From UBA1479 sp040216635 (GTDB lineage Bacteria > Pseudomonadota > Alphaproteobacteria > Rhodospirillales > Casp-alpha2), in assembly GCA_040216635.1 (NCBI GenBank), contig JAVJOU010000023.1, forward strand, positions 75,533 through 139,532: DNA of 64,000 bases, written 5' to 3'. A program made the position numbers and the translations under genes. The notes under the pieces are model-generated. The model was not told the origin of the DNA. It made no database searches and was given only the letters and a program-made list of their open reading frames with translations. This document shows, one piece after another, positions 51,001 to 59,850 of the stretch. Every line of letters starts with the position of its first letter. Position 1 is the stretch's first letter.

Positions 51001-53025
51001 ATGACGGCTCCAGACAACGGTTCGAGCGTGGCCGCGCAAGCCTCGGCCACTTCTTCCGTATCTCACCAAGACTTGGCGAATGCCATCCGTTTTCTTTCCG
51101 CCGATGCGGTGCAGAAAGCCAATTCCGGCCACCCGGGCATGCCCATGGGGATGGCCGATGCCGCGACCGTGCTGTTCACGCGGTTCCTTAAATTCGATGC
51201 GTCGGATCCCTTTTGGCCCGACCGGGACCGGTTCGTTCTGTCGGCGGGGCATGGCTCCATGCTGCTGTACAGCCTGCTTCATTTGACGGGTTTTGACGGC
51301 ATGCCGATGAGCGAGCTGGAAAACTTCCGCCAGCTTGGCTCGAAGACCGCAGGCCATCCCGAATACGGCCATGCGCCGGGGATCGAGACGACCACCGGAC
51401 CGCTAGGGCAGGGCATTGCCACCGCCGTCGGTATGGCGCTGGCCGAACGGCTTCAGAATGCCCGGTTCGGCGATGATCTGGTCGACCATTACACCTATGT
51501 CCTGGCCGGTGACGGCTGCCTGATGGAAGGCATCAGCCATGAAGCCATTTCCATGGCCGGGCACCTCAAACTGGGCAAGATGATCGTCCTTTGGGACGAC
51601 AACCGGATTTCCATCGACGGCGGCACGGACCTGTCCGTGTCCGATGATCAGGCCGCACGTTTCAAGGCTTCGGGCTGGGACGTTCAGGCCGTTGACGGGC
51701 ACGATCCGGACGCCGTCGCGGCGGCCATCGAGAAGGCGCAGAAAACCGATACGCCTTCCATGATCGCCTGTCGGACCATCATCGGTTACGGCGCGCCCAA
51801 TAAGCAGGGAACGTCCGGCACCCATGGTGCGCCCTTGGGTGATGAGGAATTGGCCCTGGCCCGGGAAAAGATGGGCTGGTCCCATGCACCGTTTCAGGTT
51901 CCGGGCGATGTGCTGGCTGCTTGGCGCACCGCCGGTGGCCGGGGTGCGGAAGCCCGCGCCGGGTGGCAAGGACGTTTGGACGGCTCCGCCGATAAGGCGA
52001 CGTTCGAGCGGGGTGTGAAGGGCGATCTTCCCGACGGCTGGAAACAGGCCGTGCTGGATTACAAGAAGATGGTCCAGGACGAGGCGCCCAAATGGGCGAC
52101 GCGTCAGGCTTCCGGAAAGTTCCTAGATTACCTGTGCGAGGCCATTCCCGAACTGATCGGCGGGTCCGCCGATTTGACCGGGTCCGTCAATACCAAGGCC
52201 AAGGGGTTGGAGTCGGTCACACCCGAGGATTTCTCCGGCCGTTATATGTATTACGGTGTGCGTGAACACGGCATGGCGGCCGCTATGAACGGGATCGCGC
52301 TGCACGGCGGGTTCATTCCCTATGCCGGGACGTTCCTGGTGTTTGCCGATTACATGCGTGGGGCCATCCGCCTGTCGGCGCTGATGGAACAGCGGGTGGT
52401 TTATGTGCTGACCCATGATTCCATCGGTCTGGGTGAAGACGGCCCGACTCACCAGCCGGTCGAAACGCTGGCCAGTTTGCGGGCCATGCCTAACTTCGCC
52501 GTATTCCGGCCCTGCGATCCGATCGAAACGGCGGAATGTTGGGAACTGGCGGTCGAACGTTCGGACGGGCCGTCCGGCATGGTGCTGACCCGCCAGGGCG
52601 TGCCGCTGCTGCGCCAGGAGGCCGAGGCTGAAAATAAATCGGCCAAGGGTGCCTACGTGTTGGCGGATGCCGCCGGCGAGCGCAAGGTCACGTTGTTCGC
52701 CACGGGATCCGAGGTCTCGATCGCCATGGCGGCCAGGGAAGCTCTTGAAGGCGAGGGCATCGGCACGGCGGTCGTTTCCATGCCGTGCTGGGAACTGTTC
52801 GAACAGCAGGACGCCGGATACCGCGAAGAGGTTCTGGGGGCCGGCACGGCGCGCGTCGCCGTCGAAGCGGCGGTGCGCCAAGGATGGGATCGCTATGTCG
52901 GGGCCGACGGCGGGTTCGTCGGGATGACCGGGTTCGGTGCGTCCGCACCGGCGGGCGATCTGTATAAACACTTCGGGATCACGGCCGAGGCCGTCGTTGC
53001 CGAAGCCAAGTCACGTATCAGCTAG
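51001..53025 (+). CDS. tkt: Transketolase
   Basis: 674 residues from the ATG at 51001 (AGGAGACTTCC upstream). TPP-dependent two-carbon transfer in the pentose phosphate and Calvin pathways. N-terminal RFLSADAVQKANSGHPGMPMG, the TPP/Mg motif GDGCLMEGISHEAISMAG, a catalytic His in YGHAPG and HGAPLGDEE, the pyrimidine domain (RYMYYGVREHGMAAAMNG), and the C-terminal domain. Standard length. First gene of the operon tkt-fba-rpe, 29 nt before fba. Confidence 0.97.
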   Translation: MTAPDNGSSVAAQASATSSVSHQDLANAIRFLSADAVQKANSGHPGMPMGMADAATVLFTRFLKFDASDPFWPDRDRFVLSAGHGSMLLYSLLHLTGFDGMPMSELENFRQLGSKTAGHPEYGHAPGIETTTGPLGQGIATAVGMALAERLQNARFGDDLVDHYTYVLAGDGCLMEGISHEAISMAGHLKLGKMIVLWDDNRISIDGGTDLSVSDDQAARFKASGWDVQAVDGHDPDAVAAAIEKAQKTDTPSMIACRTIIGYGAPNKQGTSGTHGAPLGDEELALAREKMGWSHAPFQVPGDVLAAWRTAGGRGAEARAGWQGRLDGSADKATFERGVKGDLPDGWKQAVLDYKKMVQDEAPKWATRQASGKFLDYLCEAIPELIGGSADLTGSVNTKAKGLESVTPEDFSGRYMYYGVREHGMAAAMNGIALHGGFIPYAGTFLVFADYMRGAIRLSALMEQRVVYVLTHDSIGLGEDGPTHQPVETLASLRAMPNFAVFRPCDPIETAECWELAVERSDGPSGMVLTRQGVPLLRQEAEAENKSAKGAYVLADAAGERKVTLFATGSEVSIAMAAREALEGEGIGTAVVSMPCWELFEQQDAGYREEVLGAGTARVAVEAAVRQGWDRYVGADGGFVGMTGFGASAPAGDLYKHFGITAEAVVAEAKSRIS

Positions 53026-53054
53026 GGAAAGCAAGGGATAGCAGGGGACAAACG

Positions 53055-54077
53055 ATGAACCTCGATGTTTTGGCCGCGACAGCGCGGGAAATGGTGGACA
53101 ATCACCGGGGGCTGCTGGCCGCCGACGAAAGCACCGGCACGATCAAAAAACGGTTTGATTCCATAGGAGTTGAATCGACCGAAGCCGCGCGGCGCGATTA
53201 CCGTGAATTGCTGTTCCGCACCAAGGGTGTCGGCAAGTTCATTTCCGGCGCCATTCTGTATGACGAAACCATCCGTCAGAAATCCGACGACGGCACCACC
53301 CTGGTGCAGTTGCTGCAGGCGGAAAACATCATCCCCGGCATCAAGGTCGACGGCGGGGCCAAGACGCTACCCGGCAATCCCGATGAAAAACTGACCGAGG
53401 GGCTGGACGGCCTGCCCGAACGGGTTGCCGAATACGTTCAGCTGGGTGCGCGCTTCGCCAAGTGGCGGGCGGTGATCACCATCGGCGACGGCATGCCGTC
53501 CGATTATTGCATCCACACCAACGCCCATGCGCTCGCACGCTATGCCCGCATCTGCCAGGAAGGCGGCTTGGTGCCGATCGTCGAACCGGAAGTCTTGATG
53601 GATGGAAAGCACACCATCGACGTCTGCGAAGAGGTCACGACTAAGACTTTGGAAGCGGTCTATCACGAACTGTTCCTGCAGGGCGTGCAGCTTGAAGGCA
53701 CGATCTTGAAGCCGAACATGATCATTTCGGCATCGGACTGCCCGAGCCAAGCTTCGACCGATGAAATCGCCGCGCGCACCGTGAAGGTGTTGAAGCGCTG
53801 TGTGCCGACGGCCGTGCCGGGGATCATGTTCCTGTCAGGTGGTCAGTCGGAAGAGGAAGCGACCCGCAACCTTAACGCCATGAACGCGAACCATGGCCCG
53901 CTGCCTTGGGCGCTCAGCTATTCCTATGGCCGCGCGCTGCAGCAGTCCGCGCTGAAAGCATGGCAAGGCAAGGCCGATAATGTCGGCGCTGCGCAAGCCG
54001 CGTTGCTGAAGCGTGCGCAGTTGAACAGCGCCGCCTGTGCCGGGACCTATGCCGGCGAAGCGGAGCAGGCCGCTTAA
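53055..54077 (+). CDS. Class I fructose-bisphosphate aldolase (eukaryote-type)
   Basis: 340 residues. Schiff-base aldolase of the animal/plant type: RGLLAADESTGTIKKRFDSIGVES, the cofactor-free catalytic Lys219 in GTILKPNMI, and the GQSEEEATRNLNAMN region with the phosphate-binding part. No metal-binding His triad of class II. It interconverts fructose-1,6-bisphosphate with DHAP and GAP (or sedoheptulose-1,7-bisphosphate). It lacks the C-terminal Tyr of muscle aldolases, ending GTYAGEAEQAA. Central in tkt-fba-rpe; the eukaryote-type family is common in several alphaproteobacteria and is not by itself a sign of recent transfer. Confidence 0.95.
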   Translation: MNLDVLAATAREMVDNHRGLLAADESTGTIKKRFDSIGVESTEAARRDYRELLFRTKGVGKFISGAILYDETIRQKSDDGTTLVQLLQAENIIPGIKVDGGAKTLPGNPDEKLTEGLDGLPERVAEYVQLGARFAKWRAVITIGDGMPSDYCIHTNAHALARYARICQEGGLVPIVEPEVLMDGKHTIDVCEEVTTKTLEAVYHELFLQGVQLEGTILKPNMIISASDCPSQASTDEIAARTVKVLKRCVPTAVPGIMFLSGGQSEEEATRNLNAMNANHGPLPWALSYSYGRALQQSALKAWQGKADNVGAAQAALLKRAQLNSAACAGTYAGEAEQAA

Positions 54078-54103
54078 CGCGGCCGGATGACAGGAGGGCG
54101 GAA

Positions 54104-54760
54104 ATGAGCCGAACCGTTAAAATCGCGCCCTCCATTTTGTCCGCTGATTTCGCCCGCCTGGGCGAGGAAATCCGGGCCATCGATACGGCCGGATGCGACT
54201 ACGTCCATGTCGATGTGATGGACGGGCACTTCGTGCCTAACCTGACCATCGGGCCCATGGTGGTGAAGGCGATCCGCCCGCATACCGCCAAACCGTTGGA
54301 CGTGCATCTGATGATCGACCCGGCGCAGCCCTACCTGAAGGAATACGCTGACGCCGGGGCCGATATCATCACGGTCCATGCCGAGGCCGATAAGCATCTC
54401 GACCGCTCGCTGCAGGCGATCAAGGACTTGGGCAAAAAGGCCGGGGTGTCGCTTAACCCCGGCACGCCGGAAACCGTCATCGAATATGTTCTCGATCGGT
54501 TGGATCTGATTCTGGTGATGTCCGTCAACCCGGGCTTCGGCGGGCAAAGCTTCATGGCCTCGCAATTGCCCAAGATCGCGCGCATCCGCGAGATGATCGG
54601 CGACCGGTCCATCGAGCTTGAGGTCGATGGCGGCGTCAACACGGACACCATCAGGTCCGTGGTCGACGCCGGGGCGGACGTTCTGGTTGCCGGCAGTGCC
54701 GTGTTCAAAGGCGACGACTACGCCGCCACCATCGGGGCGCTGCGGACCGCCGCCGCCTGA
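54104..54760 (+). CDS. rpe: Ribulose-phosphate 3-epimerase
   Basis: 218 residues with a strong ribosome site (AGGAGGGCGG). TIM-barrel enzyme converting ribulose-5-phosphate to xylulose-5-phosphate. Residues IAPSILSADFARLGEEI, the His/Asp motif HVDVMDGHFVPNLTIGP, HLMIDPAQPYLKEYADAGAD, SVNPGFGGQSFM and ELEVDGGVNTDTI match the family. Third gene of tkt-fba-rpe. Together with the two fructose bisphosphatases and the aldolase this is pentose phosphate/Calvin chemistry; no RuBisCO or phosphoribulokinase is in the window, so a Calvin role cannot be asserted. Confidence 0.97.
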   Translation: MSRTVKIAPSILSADFARLGEEIRAIDTAGCDYVHVDVMDGHFVPNLTIGPMVVKAIRPHTAKPLDVHLMIDPAQPYLKEYADAGADIITVHAEADKHLDRSLQAIKDLGKKAGVSLNPGTPETVIEYVLDRLDLILVMSVNPGFGGQSFMASQLPKIARIREMIGDRSIELEVDGGVNTDTIRSVVDAGADVLVAGSAVFKGDDYAATIGALRTAAA

Positions 54761-54772
54761 TTAACGGTCAAA

Positions 54773-55540
54773 TCAACTTAAGGGGTGGCCAGCCTGTTCT
54801 AGGATGGTGCGCGCGAAATACCGGAACGTGACGTTCATTGCTTCCGGTTTGTGGCGCCAGTCATGGGCAAGCCTGCCCAGCTCCGGATCGACCTCTTGGA
54901 TATCGCCAGCCGCCATGGCCGCCAGTTGGATGCGCGCGGCGTGTTCGAAGAAGATACCCATGACACAGGCGGCCTCGATCGTGTTACCTGCGCAAAGCTG
55001 GCCGTGATGGGCCAGCAGGATCGCCGATTTGTCGCCGATCGCATTTGTAATGATCTCTCCTTCCTCGTCACCGAACGGCACGCCCGGCCAATGGGGCAGA
55101 TGCGCGACATCGTTGAAAAACGCCATGGTATCCATATGCGCGGCGCGCAGTGGCGTGCCGATCATCGACAGGGCCGACGAATAGGGCGGGTGGGTGTGGA
55201 CGATGGAGTTTACGTCGCTGCGTGCCCGGTAAACATGGATGTGGAAGCGATTGGCCATGTTTGGCGTGCCTTTTCCATGGATGACCTTCAGGTCGCGGTC
55301 GACGAGAAGGTAATCGGAGGCCGTCGCTTGTTCGAACCCCAGACCATAGGGCAGGGTCCACATGGTGTCCGGTTCATCCCCCCGGGCGGTGAACTGCCCG
55401 GCCAGGCCGCTGCCGTGACCGTGCGCGGCCAGGATCCGGCACCCCACGGCCAGACGTTGCTGCACGGACCAGTCGGGCATCTTTTCGCCCGCCAGGGCTG
55501 CGGTCATTTCCTCGATTGCCTGTTCCTGGGTTTGCGCCAT
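54773..55540 (-). CDS. Class II aldolase/adducin-family protein
   Basis: 255 residues from ATG 55540 (AAGGAG upstream). Zn-dependent aldolase fold: CRILAAHGHGSGLAGQFTAR, the metal ligands in HIHVYRARSDVNSIVHTHPPYSSAL (two His, plus a third in LLAHHGQLCAG), and the acid Glu in GDEEGE. Members act on fuculose-, ribulose- or other sugar phosphates, or are decarboxylases. The neighbour is a FadR-type GntR regulator, and a perfect operator-like palindrome separates them; the next plus-strand gene is a GST-like protein. Likely a catabolic enzyme induced by its own substrate. Confidence 0.88.
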   Translation of the reverse strand: MAQTQEQAIEEMTAALAGEKMPDWSVQQRLAVGCRILAAHGHGSGLAGQFTARGDEPDTMWTLPYGLGFEQATASDYLLVDRDLKVIHGKGTPNMANRFHIHVYRARSDVNSIVHTHPPYSSALSMIGTPLRAAHMDTMAFFNDVAHLPHWPGVPFGDEEGEIITNAIGDKSAILLAHHGQLCAGNTIEAACVMGIFFEHAARIQLAAMAAGDIQEVDPELGRLAHDWRHKPEAMNVTFRYFARTILEQAGHPLS

Positions 55541-55607
55541 CGTCGGGTGCTCCTTTGCATCGAATGGGATGGATAAGGGTGGATATGGGAAAGCTATCTG
55601 CCTTATA

Positions 55608-55628
55608 ATAATTGGGCAACCCAATTAT
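55608..55628. promoter_or_regulatory. Perfect 21-bp palindrome, candidate FadR/GntR operator
   Basis: Arms ATAATTGGG and CCCAATTAT with a 3-nt CAA centre, identical over all 9 paired positions. It lies in the divergent gap, 68 nt before the class II aldolase ATG and 94 nt before the GntR regulator. FadR-type GntR proteins bind short palindromes of this kind. Confidence 0.7.
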
Positions 55629-55721
55629 CTATGTTATTCAGTTTTTGTTTGGGTTGGTGTTCTGTACACTGACGCGAAGCGCGGGCGGGATTGCCTGCCG
55701 GACCGCATCGACGGAGAGCAC

Positions 55722-56462
55722 ATGATGGTTGAAAGCCCAGAAAACACGGAGCCGGGCCTGCCGTTTTCACCGGTCAAGGCGATCCTGCGTCATCAATCGA
55801 TCATCGATCAGATCATGGGGCTGATCGAATCCGGCGCCTTGCAGGTGGGCGATAAGTTCCCGCCCGAGCGGGTGTTGTCGGAACGTTGGCAGGTTAGCCG
55901 TCCGGTCCTGCGGGAAGCCTTTCGCGTGCTGCAGTCACAGGGAATCGTCGAAAGCCGCCATGGTGACGGGCGCTATGTGAGGTCTACCCGGGCGCTGGAT
56001 GCGACGGATATTCGCCGCCGACACCTGATCGATCGGCGGGAATCCCTGCTACAGATTTGGGAAGTGCGGGCGTTGCTGGAAGTACAGGCGGCCCGGCTGG
56101 CGGCGGCCAATGCCAGCGAGGAACAGATTGAGGCGATCGAGCGCCCGATCATCCTGATGGGTGAAATGGCGGCATCCGATTCCCTGGACACGGACCTGAA
56201 CATGGAAATCCATGCGGCCGTCGCCCTGGCATCGGGCAACGATTATCTGGCGCAGATGATTCTTCGGGCGCTTGAGGAATACCGCGCCCTCGATTTCAAG
56301 GAAGCCGTGCCCATCGAGGAATGGAAGGGCTTGCAGGAAGAACATTGGCCGATCGCCAGGGCGATCCGGTCACGCTCGCCGGAGCAGGCGGGCGCCGTGA
56401 TGACCCGGCATTTCGAAGATCTGAAACGGGCTCTCGACAAATGGTCCGGCCCCGCGAATTGA
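55722..56462 (+). CDS. FadR-subfamily GntR transcriptional regulator
   Basis: 246 residues from ATG 55722 (GGAGAG upstream; a second ATG at 55725). N-terminal winged helix: IIDQIMGLIESGALQVGDKF, PPERVLSERWQVSRPVLREAF, RVLQSQGIVESRHGDGRYV. C-terminal all-helical FCD domain (about 100-240) that binds an organic acid or sugar acid, with the metal-site His and Asp in DLNMEIHAAVALASGN and TRHFEDL. It is read away from a class II aldolase gene and probably represses it and itself; the GST-like gene 12 nt downstream is likely co-transcribed. Confidence 0.93.
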   Translation: MMVESPENTEPGLPFSPVKAILRHQSIIDQIMGLIESGALQVGDKFPPERVLSERWQVSRPVLREAFRVLQSQGIVESRHGDGRYVRSTRALDATDIRRRHLIDRRESLLQIWEVRALLEVQAARLAAANASEEQIEAIERPIILMGEMAASDSLDTDLNMEIHAAVALASGNDYLAQMILRALEEYRALDFKEAVPIEEWKGLQEEHWPIARAIRSRSPEQAGAVMTRHFEDLKRALDKWSGPAN

Positions 56463-56474
56463 GGAAGCAACAAC

Positions 56475-57128
56475 ATGACGATCAAACTCTATTCCCGCTA
56501 CCGGAATTCCGCCGGGCAACGGGTTCGAACCACCCTTAACCTCAAAAATGTACCTTATGAGTATATCGCCGTCGAAAATATGCAGTCCGAGGACTATCGG
56601 CGCGTCAATCCGCAGGGGCTATTGCCTGCGATGGAAATCGATGGCCGGGTCTTCAGTCAATCGACGGCGATCATAGATTGGTTGGAGAGAACCTATCCGG
56701 ACCCGTCCGTTTATCCGCAGGATGCGAAGGACCGGATGGACGCCATTTCATTCTCCCAGTTCATCGCCTGCGAAATTCATCCCATCCACAACCATCGGGT
56801 CCGCGATTACCTGACCGATGAGGAAGGCTGGAGCGAAGATAAATCCATGGCCTGGTACGCCCATTGGATTTCCGCGGGCCTGACGACGTTGGAGACGATG
56901 CTGCGGCAGCGGCCGCGCAAGACGACGTTCTGTTTCGGTGAAGGCCCGAGCGTTGCCGATATTTACCTGGTGCCCGTGCTGTTCAACGCGCGCTGGTACG
57001 GTTTCCCGCTGGACAGGTTTCCTTTGATTCTGGAGATCGACGCCGCCTGTGCCGAGCTGGAGGCCTTTCGTCTGGCAGGGCCCGAAGCGCAGCCGGACTA
57101 TCCCGGGCCCAGTCCTGAATACCGCTAA
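56475..57128 (+). CDS. Glutathione S-transferase-like protein (zeta / maleylacetoacetate isomerase-like)
   Basis: 217 residues, 12 nt after the GntR gene. Thioredoxin-fold N-terminus (KLYSRYRNSAGQRVRTTLNLKN, VPYEYIAVEN, NPQGLLPAMEIDGRVFSQSTAI) and a helical C-terminus with FGEGPSVADIYLVPVLFN. The zeta-class SSCSWRVR motif is replaced by RYRNSAGQRVR, so the catalytic Ser/Cys pair is altered, and isomerase function is uncertain. Its linkage to an aldolase and a GntR regulator implies a place in a small-molecule degradation pathway. Confidence 0.82.
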   Translation: MTIKLYSRYRNSAGQRVRTTLNLKNVPYEYIAVENMQSEDYRRVNPQGLLPAMEIDGRVFSQSTAIIDWLERTYPDPSVYPQDAKDRMDAISFSQFIACEIHPIHNHRVRDYLTDEEGWSEDKSMAWYAHWISAGLTTLETMLRQRPRKTTFCFGEGPSVADIYLVPVLFNARWYGFPLDRFPLILEIDAACAELEAFRLAGPEAQPDYPGPSPEYR

Positions 57129-57346
57129 TTCTGCAGGCGTAATTCGGACTGTACACGCTGTATCGTGCGGCGCACGTCGCGCTCGCTCAGATTGTCGGCG
57201 GCGATCACCTGCCGGATGATCGGGTCGGACATAACCTCTTCCAACAAAGGCTCATTCCCCGGTCGCAAAGTCGAGATCCCGACAAGGTGCCGGGCCCTGT
57301 CGTCGATATGGATGGTGGGAAAGCTTGTGGGGGTTCTGTCGCTCAT
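57125..57346 (-). CDS. Small hypothetical protein, 73 aa
   Basis: Preceded by a strong AAGGAGG, so a real gene is likely. The product (MSDRTPTSFPTIHIDDRARH to SELRLQN) is charged, without export or membrane segment. A short IHID strand and the ERDVRRTIQRVQSELR helix suggest a compact alpha/beta protein of unknown family. It overlaps the convergent GST-like gene by 4 nt. Confidence 0.6.
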   Translation of the reverse strand: MSDRTPTSFPTIHIDDRARHLVGISTLRPGNEPLLEEVMSDPIIRQVIAADNLSERDVRRTIQRVQSELRLQN

Positions 57347-57479
57347 GGCTCACTCTCCTCCTTCGCGTGCGTCGGGCCAGCCAGTGCAGGCCAGGATCAA
57401 AGGATCACTTGAGAATGGGGCCAGAAAATGTCGGAGGAATGGTGCCGATGCCACATCCGCAGCGGACCGCACGATGTGA

Positions 57480-57989
57480 TCAGCAGATTGCGTCGAGCTG
57501 CGCGTCCGATAGGTTGCCGGGCACGATGGTGATCGGCACGCGCAGCCGGCCGGCCTGTTTTTCGACCAAGGTTTCGATCAGCGGGCCGGGGCCTTCGTTG
57601 CCCGTCGCCGCGCCCAGGACCAGCAGGGCGATGGAATCCTCTTCGTCGATCAGCTTGATCAACTCGTCGGCGACCTTGCCTTCGCGGATGTAGATGGGGG
57701 GGATCTTACCGGTCAGGCGCTGCACCACCGAAGCCACGGCCTGGACCATTTCTTCGGCTTCTTCGCGGGCTTCCTCGCGCATGCGCTCGCCGATGGCCAT
57801 CCAGTGCTGAAATTCCGCAGGTTCGGTGACATATAAAAGCGCCACACGGCGGTTCGCATTGCGCGCGCGCAGACAGGCAAAGCGCACGGCACGGGACATT
57901 TCCTCCGTCCGGTCGACGACGCAAAGGAAAGTCAGTTGTTCGTCATCGACGGAGCCGGCGCCGGTTGTCTGTTTGGCGTCGTCGGTCAT
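57480..57989 (-). CDS. Universal stress protein (UspA) family
   Basis: 169 residues from ATG 57989 (AAAGGGA upstream). UspA fold: LTFLCVVDRTEEMSRAVRFACLRA, VALLYVTEPAEF, GKIPPIYIREGKVADELIKLI and the ATP-binding-like end LLVLGAATGNEGPGPLIETLV then VPITIVPG. The start adds an acidic 20-residue tail before the first strand. It is 4 nt after the TIGR02186 gene and two genes after TauE, so it is transcribed with the sulfur-type exporter cluster. Confidence 0.88.
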   Translation of the reverse strand: MTDDAKQTTGAGSVDDEQLTFLCVVDRTEEMSRAVRFACLRARNANRRVALLYVTEPAEFQHWMAIGERMREEAREEAEEMVQAVASVVQRLTGKIPPIYIREGKVADELIKLIDEEDSIALLVLGAATGNEGPGPLIETLVEKQAGRLRVPITIVPGNLSDAQLDAIC

Positions 57990-57993
57990 GGGA

Positions 57994-58749
57994 TTATCCC
58001 TTTCGGAAGGCCGCGTTCGCCGCCCATCCTGCCACCACCGCAATGATCACGGCAAGCACGCCGTAGGCGAGCGAATAACGATGGGCGAAGTCGAAGACCT
58101 GGGCTTCGACCCCGAATTTGCGGACGGTCAATAGCGTGGTCGCCGTCGACTGCAGTTTTCCGCCGTCGAACAAGTAGACCTCGACGGTGAACGTCCCGAC
58201 GGAAACGTTGGCCGGAAATCTTAGGCGGGTGCGGAACAATTGCTCCGACAGGAACACCACATTGTCCACCTTGGTCATATAAAGACCCAGGCGCTGCAGA
58301 TTACGAATCAGGCCTTCGCGAAATTCATAGGGAGCTTCGGGAAGAAGTTGCCCCAATGCTTTGGCGCGCAGGTCGAGATTGCTCAGGCCGATCTGCAGGC
58401 GGTCCGCGTCGTTTGCGTTCAGAAACTCGTCAAGCGGCCGATTGCTTGCCACGCGATAGAATGTGGGGACCTTGTCGAACACCAGTTCGTCGCTGTTGAC
58501 CCACACGCCCATGATCTTTTCCTTGCGGCGTACGACTTCGTCCCGGGCCGGGCCGCGCACGACGACCACGATGTCGCCGGGCTCCTTGACCGCGCCGTAA
58601 AGCAATAAGTCCGTGCCCGTGAAGCCGGTGGTGATCGACACGATCGGGTCCGTCAGGTCGATGGTGATGTCCCGTGCATGAGCATGGCCGGGAAGGGCAA
58701 GTGCCGTGGCAAGGATCATCAGGGCGGCAAGGCGGCGTCTCATGATCAA
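57994..58749 (-). CDS. TIGR02186-family (Alph_Pro_TM) protein
   Basis: 251 residues. Signal peptide (RRRLAALMILATALALPGHAHA), a long periplasmic beta-rich domain (ITIDLTDPIVSITTGFTGTDLLLYGAVKEPGDIVVVVRGP), and a C-terminal membrane anchor (YSLAYGVLAVIIAVVAGWAA). This family is restricted to alphaproteobacteria and its genes accompany TauE/SafE permeases; it is assumed to be a periplasmic partner. It overlaps the TauE gene by 4 nt. No enzymatic motif. Confidence 0.9.
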   Translation of the reverse strand: MIMRRRLAALMILATALALPGHAHARDITIDLTDPIVSITTGFTGTDLLLYGAVKEPGDIVVVVRGPARDEVVRRKEKIMGVWVNSDELVFDKVPTFYRVASNRPLDEFLNANDADRLQIGLSNLDLRAKALGQLLPEAPYEFREGLIRNLQRLGLYMTKVDNVVFLSEQLFRTRLRFPANVSVGTFTVEVYLFDGGKLQSTATTLLTVRKFGVEAQVFDFAHRYSLAYGVLAVIIAVVAGWAANAAFRKG

Positions 58750-59657
58750 TGCCCCCCCAAACCGATGTTGAACAGGTCTTGCGGCGTCACGACCAGGTCG
58801 TAGGTCAGCTTGGCGCAGACCGCCAACACGATCAGCGCCAGCATGCCGCGCAGCTGTTCGCCGCGGATTTTGCCGCCGAATTTGGCACCGACCTGTGCGC
58901 CGATGACCCCGCCCAAAAGCAGGATCAATGCCAAGACGATATCGACCGTCTGGTTGGTCACGGACTGCAGCACCGTCACGTTGGCGGTCACGAAAATGAT
59001 CTGGAACAGGGAGGTGCCGACAACGACCGAGGTCGGCATGCCGAGCAGGTAAATCATTGCCGGAACCATCACAAAACCGCCGCCCACCCCCATGATGGCG
59101 GCCAGCAGCCCCACGAAGATGCCGATACCCAACGGCAGAAGGGCGCTGATATACAGCCGCGATTTTCTGAACCGCATTTTAAACGGCAGGCCGTGCAGCC
59201 AGTTGTGGGTGTGTTGACGTTTCGGTACGTCGCGTTTTCGCGCCATGATCGCACGCGTGCTTTCGACCAGCATCAGCGCGCCGATGATGGAAAGGAACAC
59301 CACGTAGCAAAGCTTGATGACCAGATCGACCTGGCCCAATTCGCGCAGGAAGGTGAATAGCCAAACGCCGGCGGACGAGCCGATCACGCCGCCGACCAGC
59401 AGGACCATGCCCATTTTCAGATCGACGTTGCCGCGCTTCCAATGCGCCAGAACGCCGGAAACGGATGCAGCCACGATCTGATTGGCCTCAGTCGCGACGG
59501 CGACGGCGGGAGGAATGCCGGTAAAGATCAAAAGGGGCGTCATCAGGAAACCGCCGCCGACGCCGAACAGACCCGATAAAAATCCCACACCCGCGCCCAT
59601 GCCGAAGATCGCGAATACATTGACCGACATCTCGGCGATGGGAAGGTAGATATCCAA
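58746..59657 (-). CDS. Sulfite exporter TauE/SafE-family permease, copy 1
   Basis: 303 residues from a TTG at 59657 (MDIYLPIAEMSVNVFAIFG). About eight membrane segments with the TauE/SafE glycine-rich repeats (GVGFLSGLFGVGGGFLMTPLL and LAAIMGVGGGFVMVPAMIYLL). Exports sulfite, sulfoacetate or similar organosulfur anions. A basic cytosolic loop (RKRDVPKRQHTHNW) lies between the two halves. Its 3' end overlaps the TIGR02186 gene. The paralog 190 nt upstream is on the same strand. Confidence 0.9.
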   Translation of the reverse strand: MDIYLPIAEMSVNVFAIFGMGAGVGFLSGLFGVGGGFLMTPLLIFTGIPPAVAVATEANQIVAASVSGVLAHWKRGNVDLKMGMVLLVGGVIGSSAGVWLFTFLRELGQVDLVIKLCYVVFLSIIGALMLVESTRAIMARKRDVPKRQHTHNWLHGLPFKMRFRKSRLYISALLPLGIGIFVGLLAAIMGVGGGFVMVPAMIYLLGMPTSVVVGTSLFQIIFVTANVTVLQSVTNQTVDIVLALILLLGGVIGAQVGAKFGGKIRGEQLRGMLALIVLAVCAKLTYDLVVTPQDLFNIGLGGH

Positions 59658-59850
59658 CTTTGTGTCCCGGTGGGAATGGCGCGTTGCGGCGGCGGACCAG
59701 GAGAGTAACCGTGTGAAATTACAAGGAAATCCTGCGCCCCCACAGGAAGTAATAATATAGCACTCATTACTGTAAAACCCTTAATTCACTGAAAGTCGGC
59801 GATTTTCCGCAAATCGGGACATAAATCTCGCATCAACCCGCCTGCGTGGT

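Noticed and set aside
59800..59816. CGATTT/AAATCG hairpin upstream of TauE copy 1
   Set aside because: Six-base arms without U-run or neighbouring signal; likely chance.
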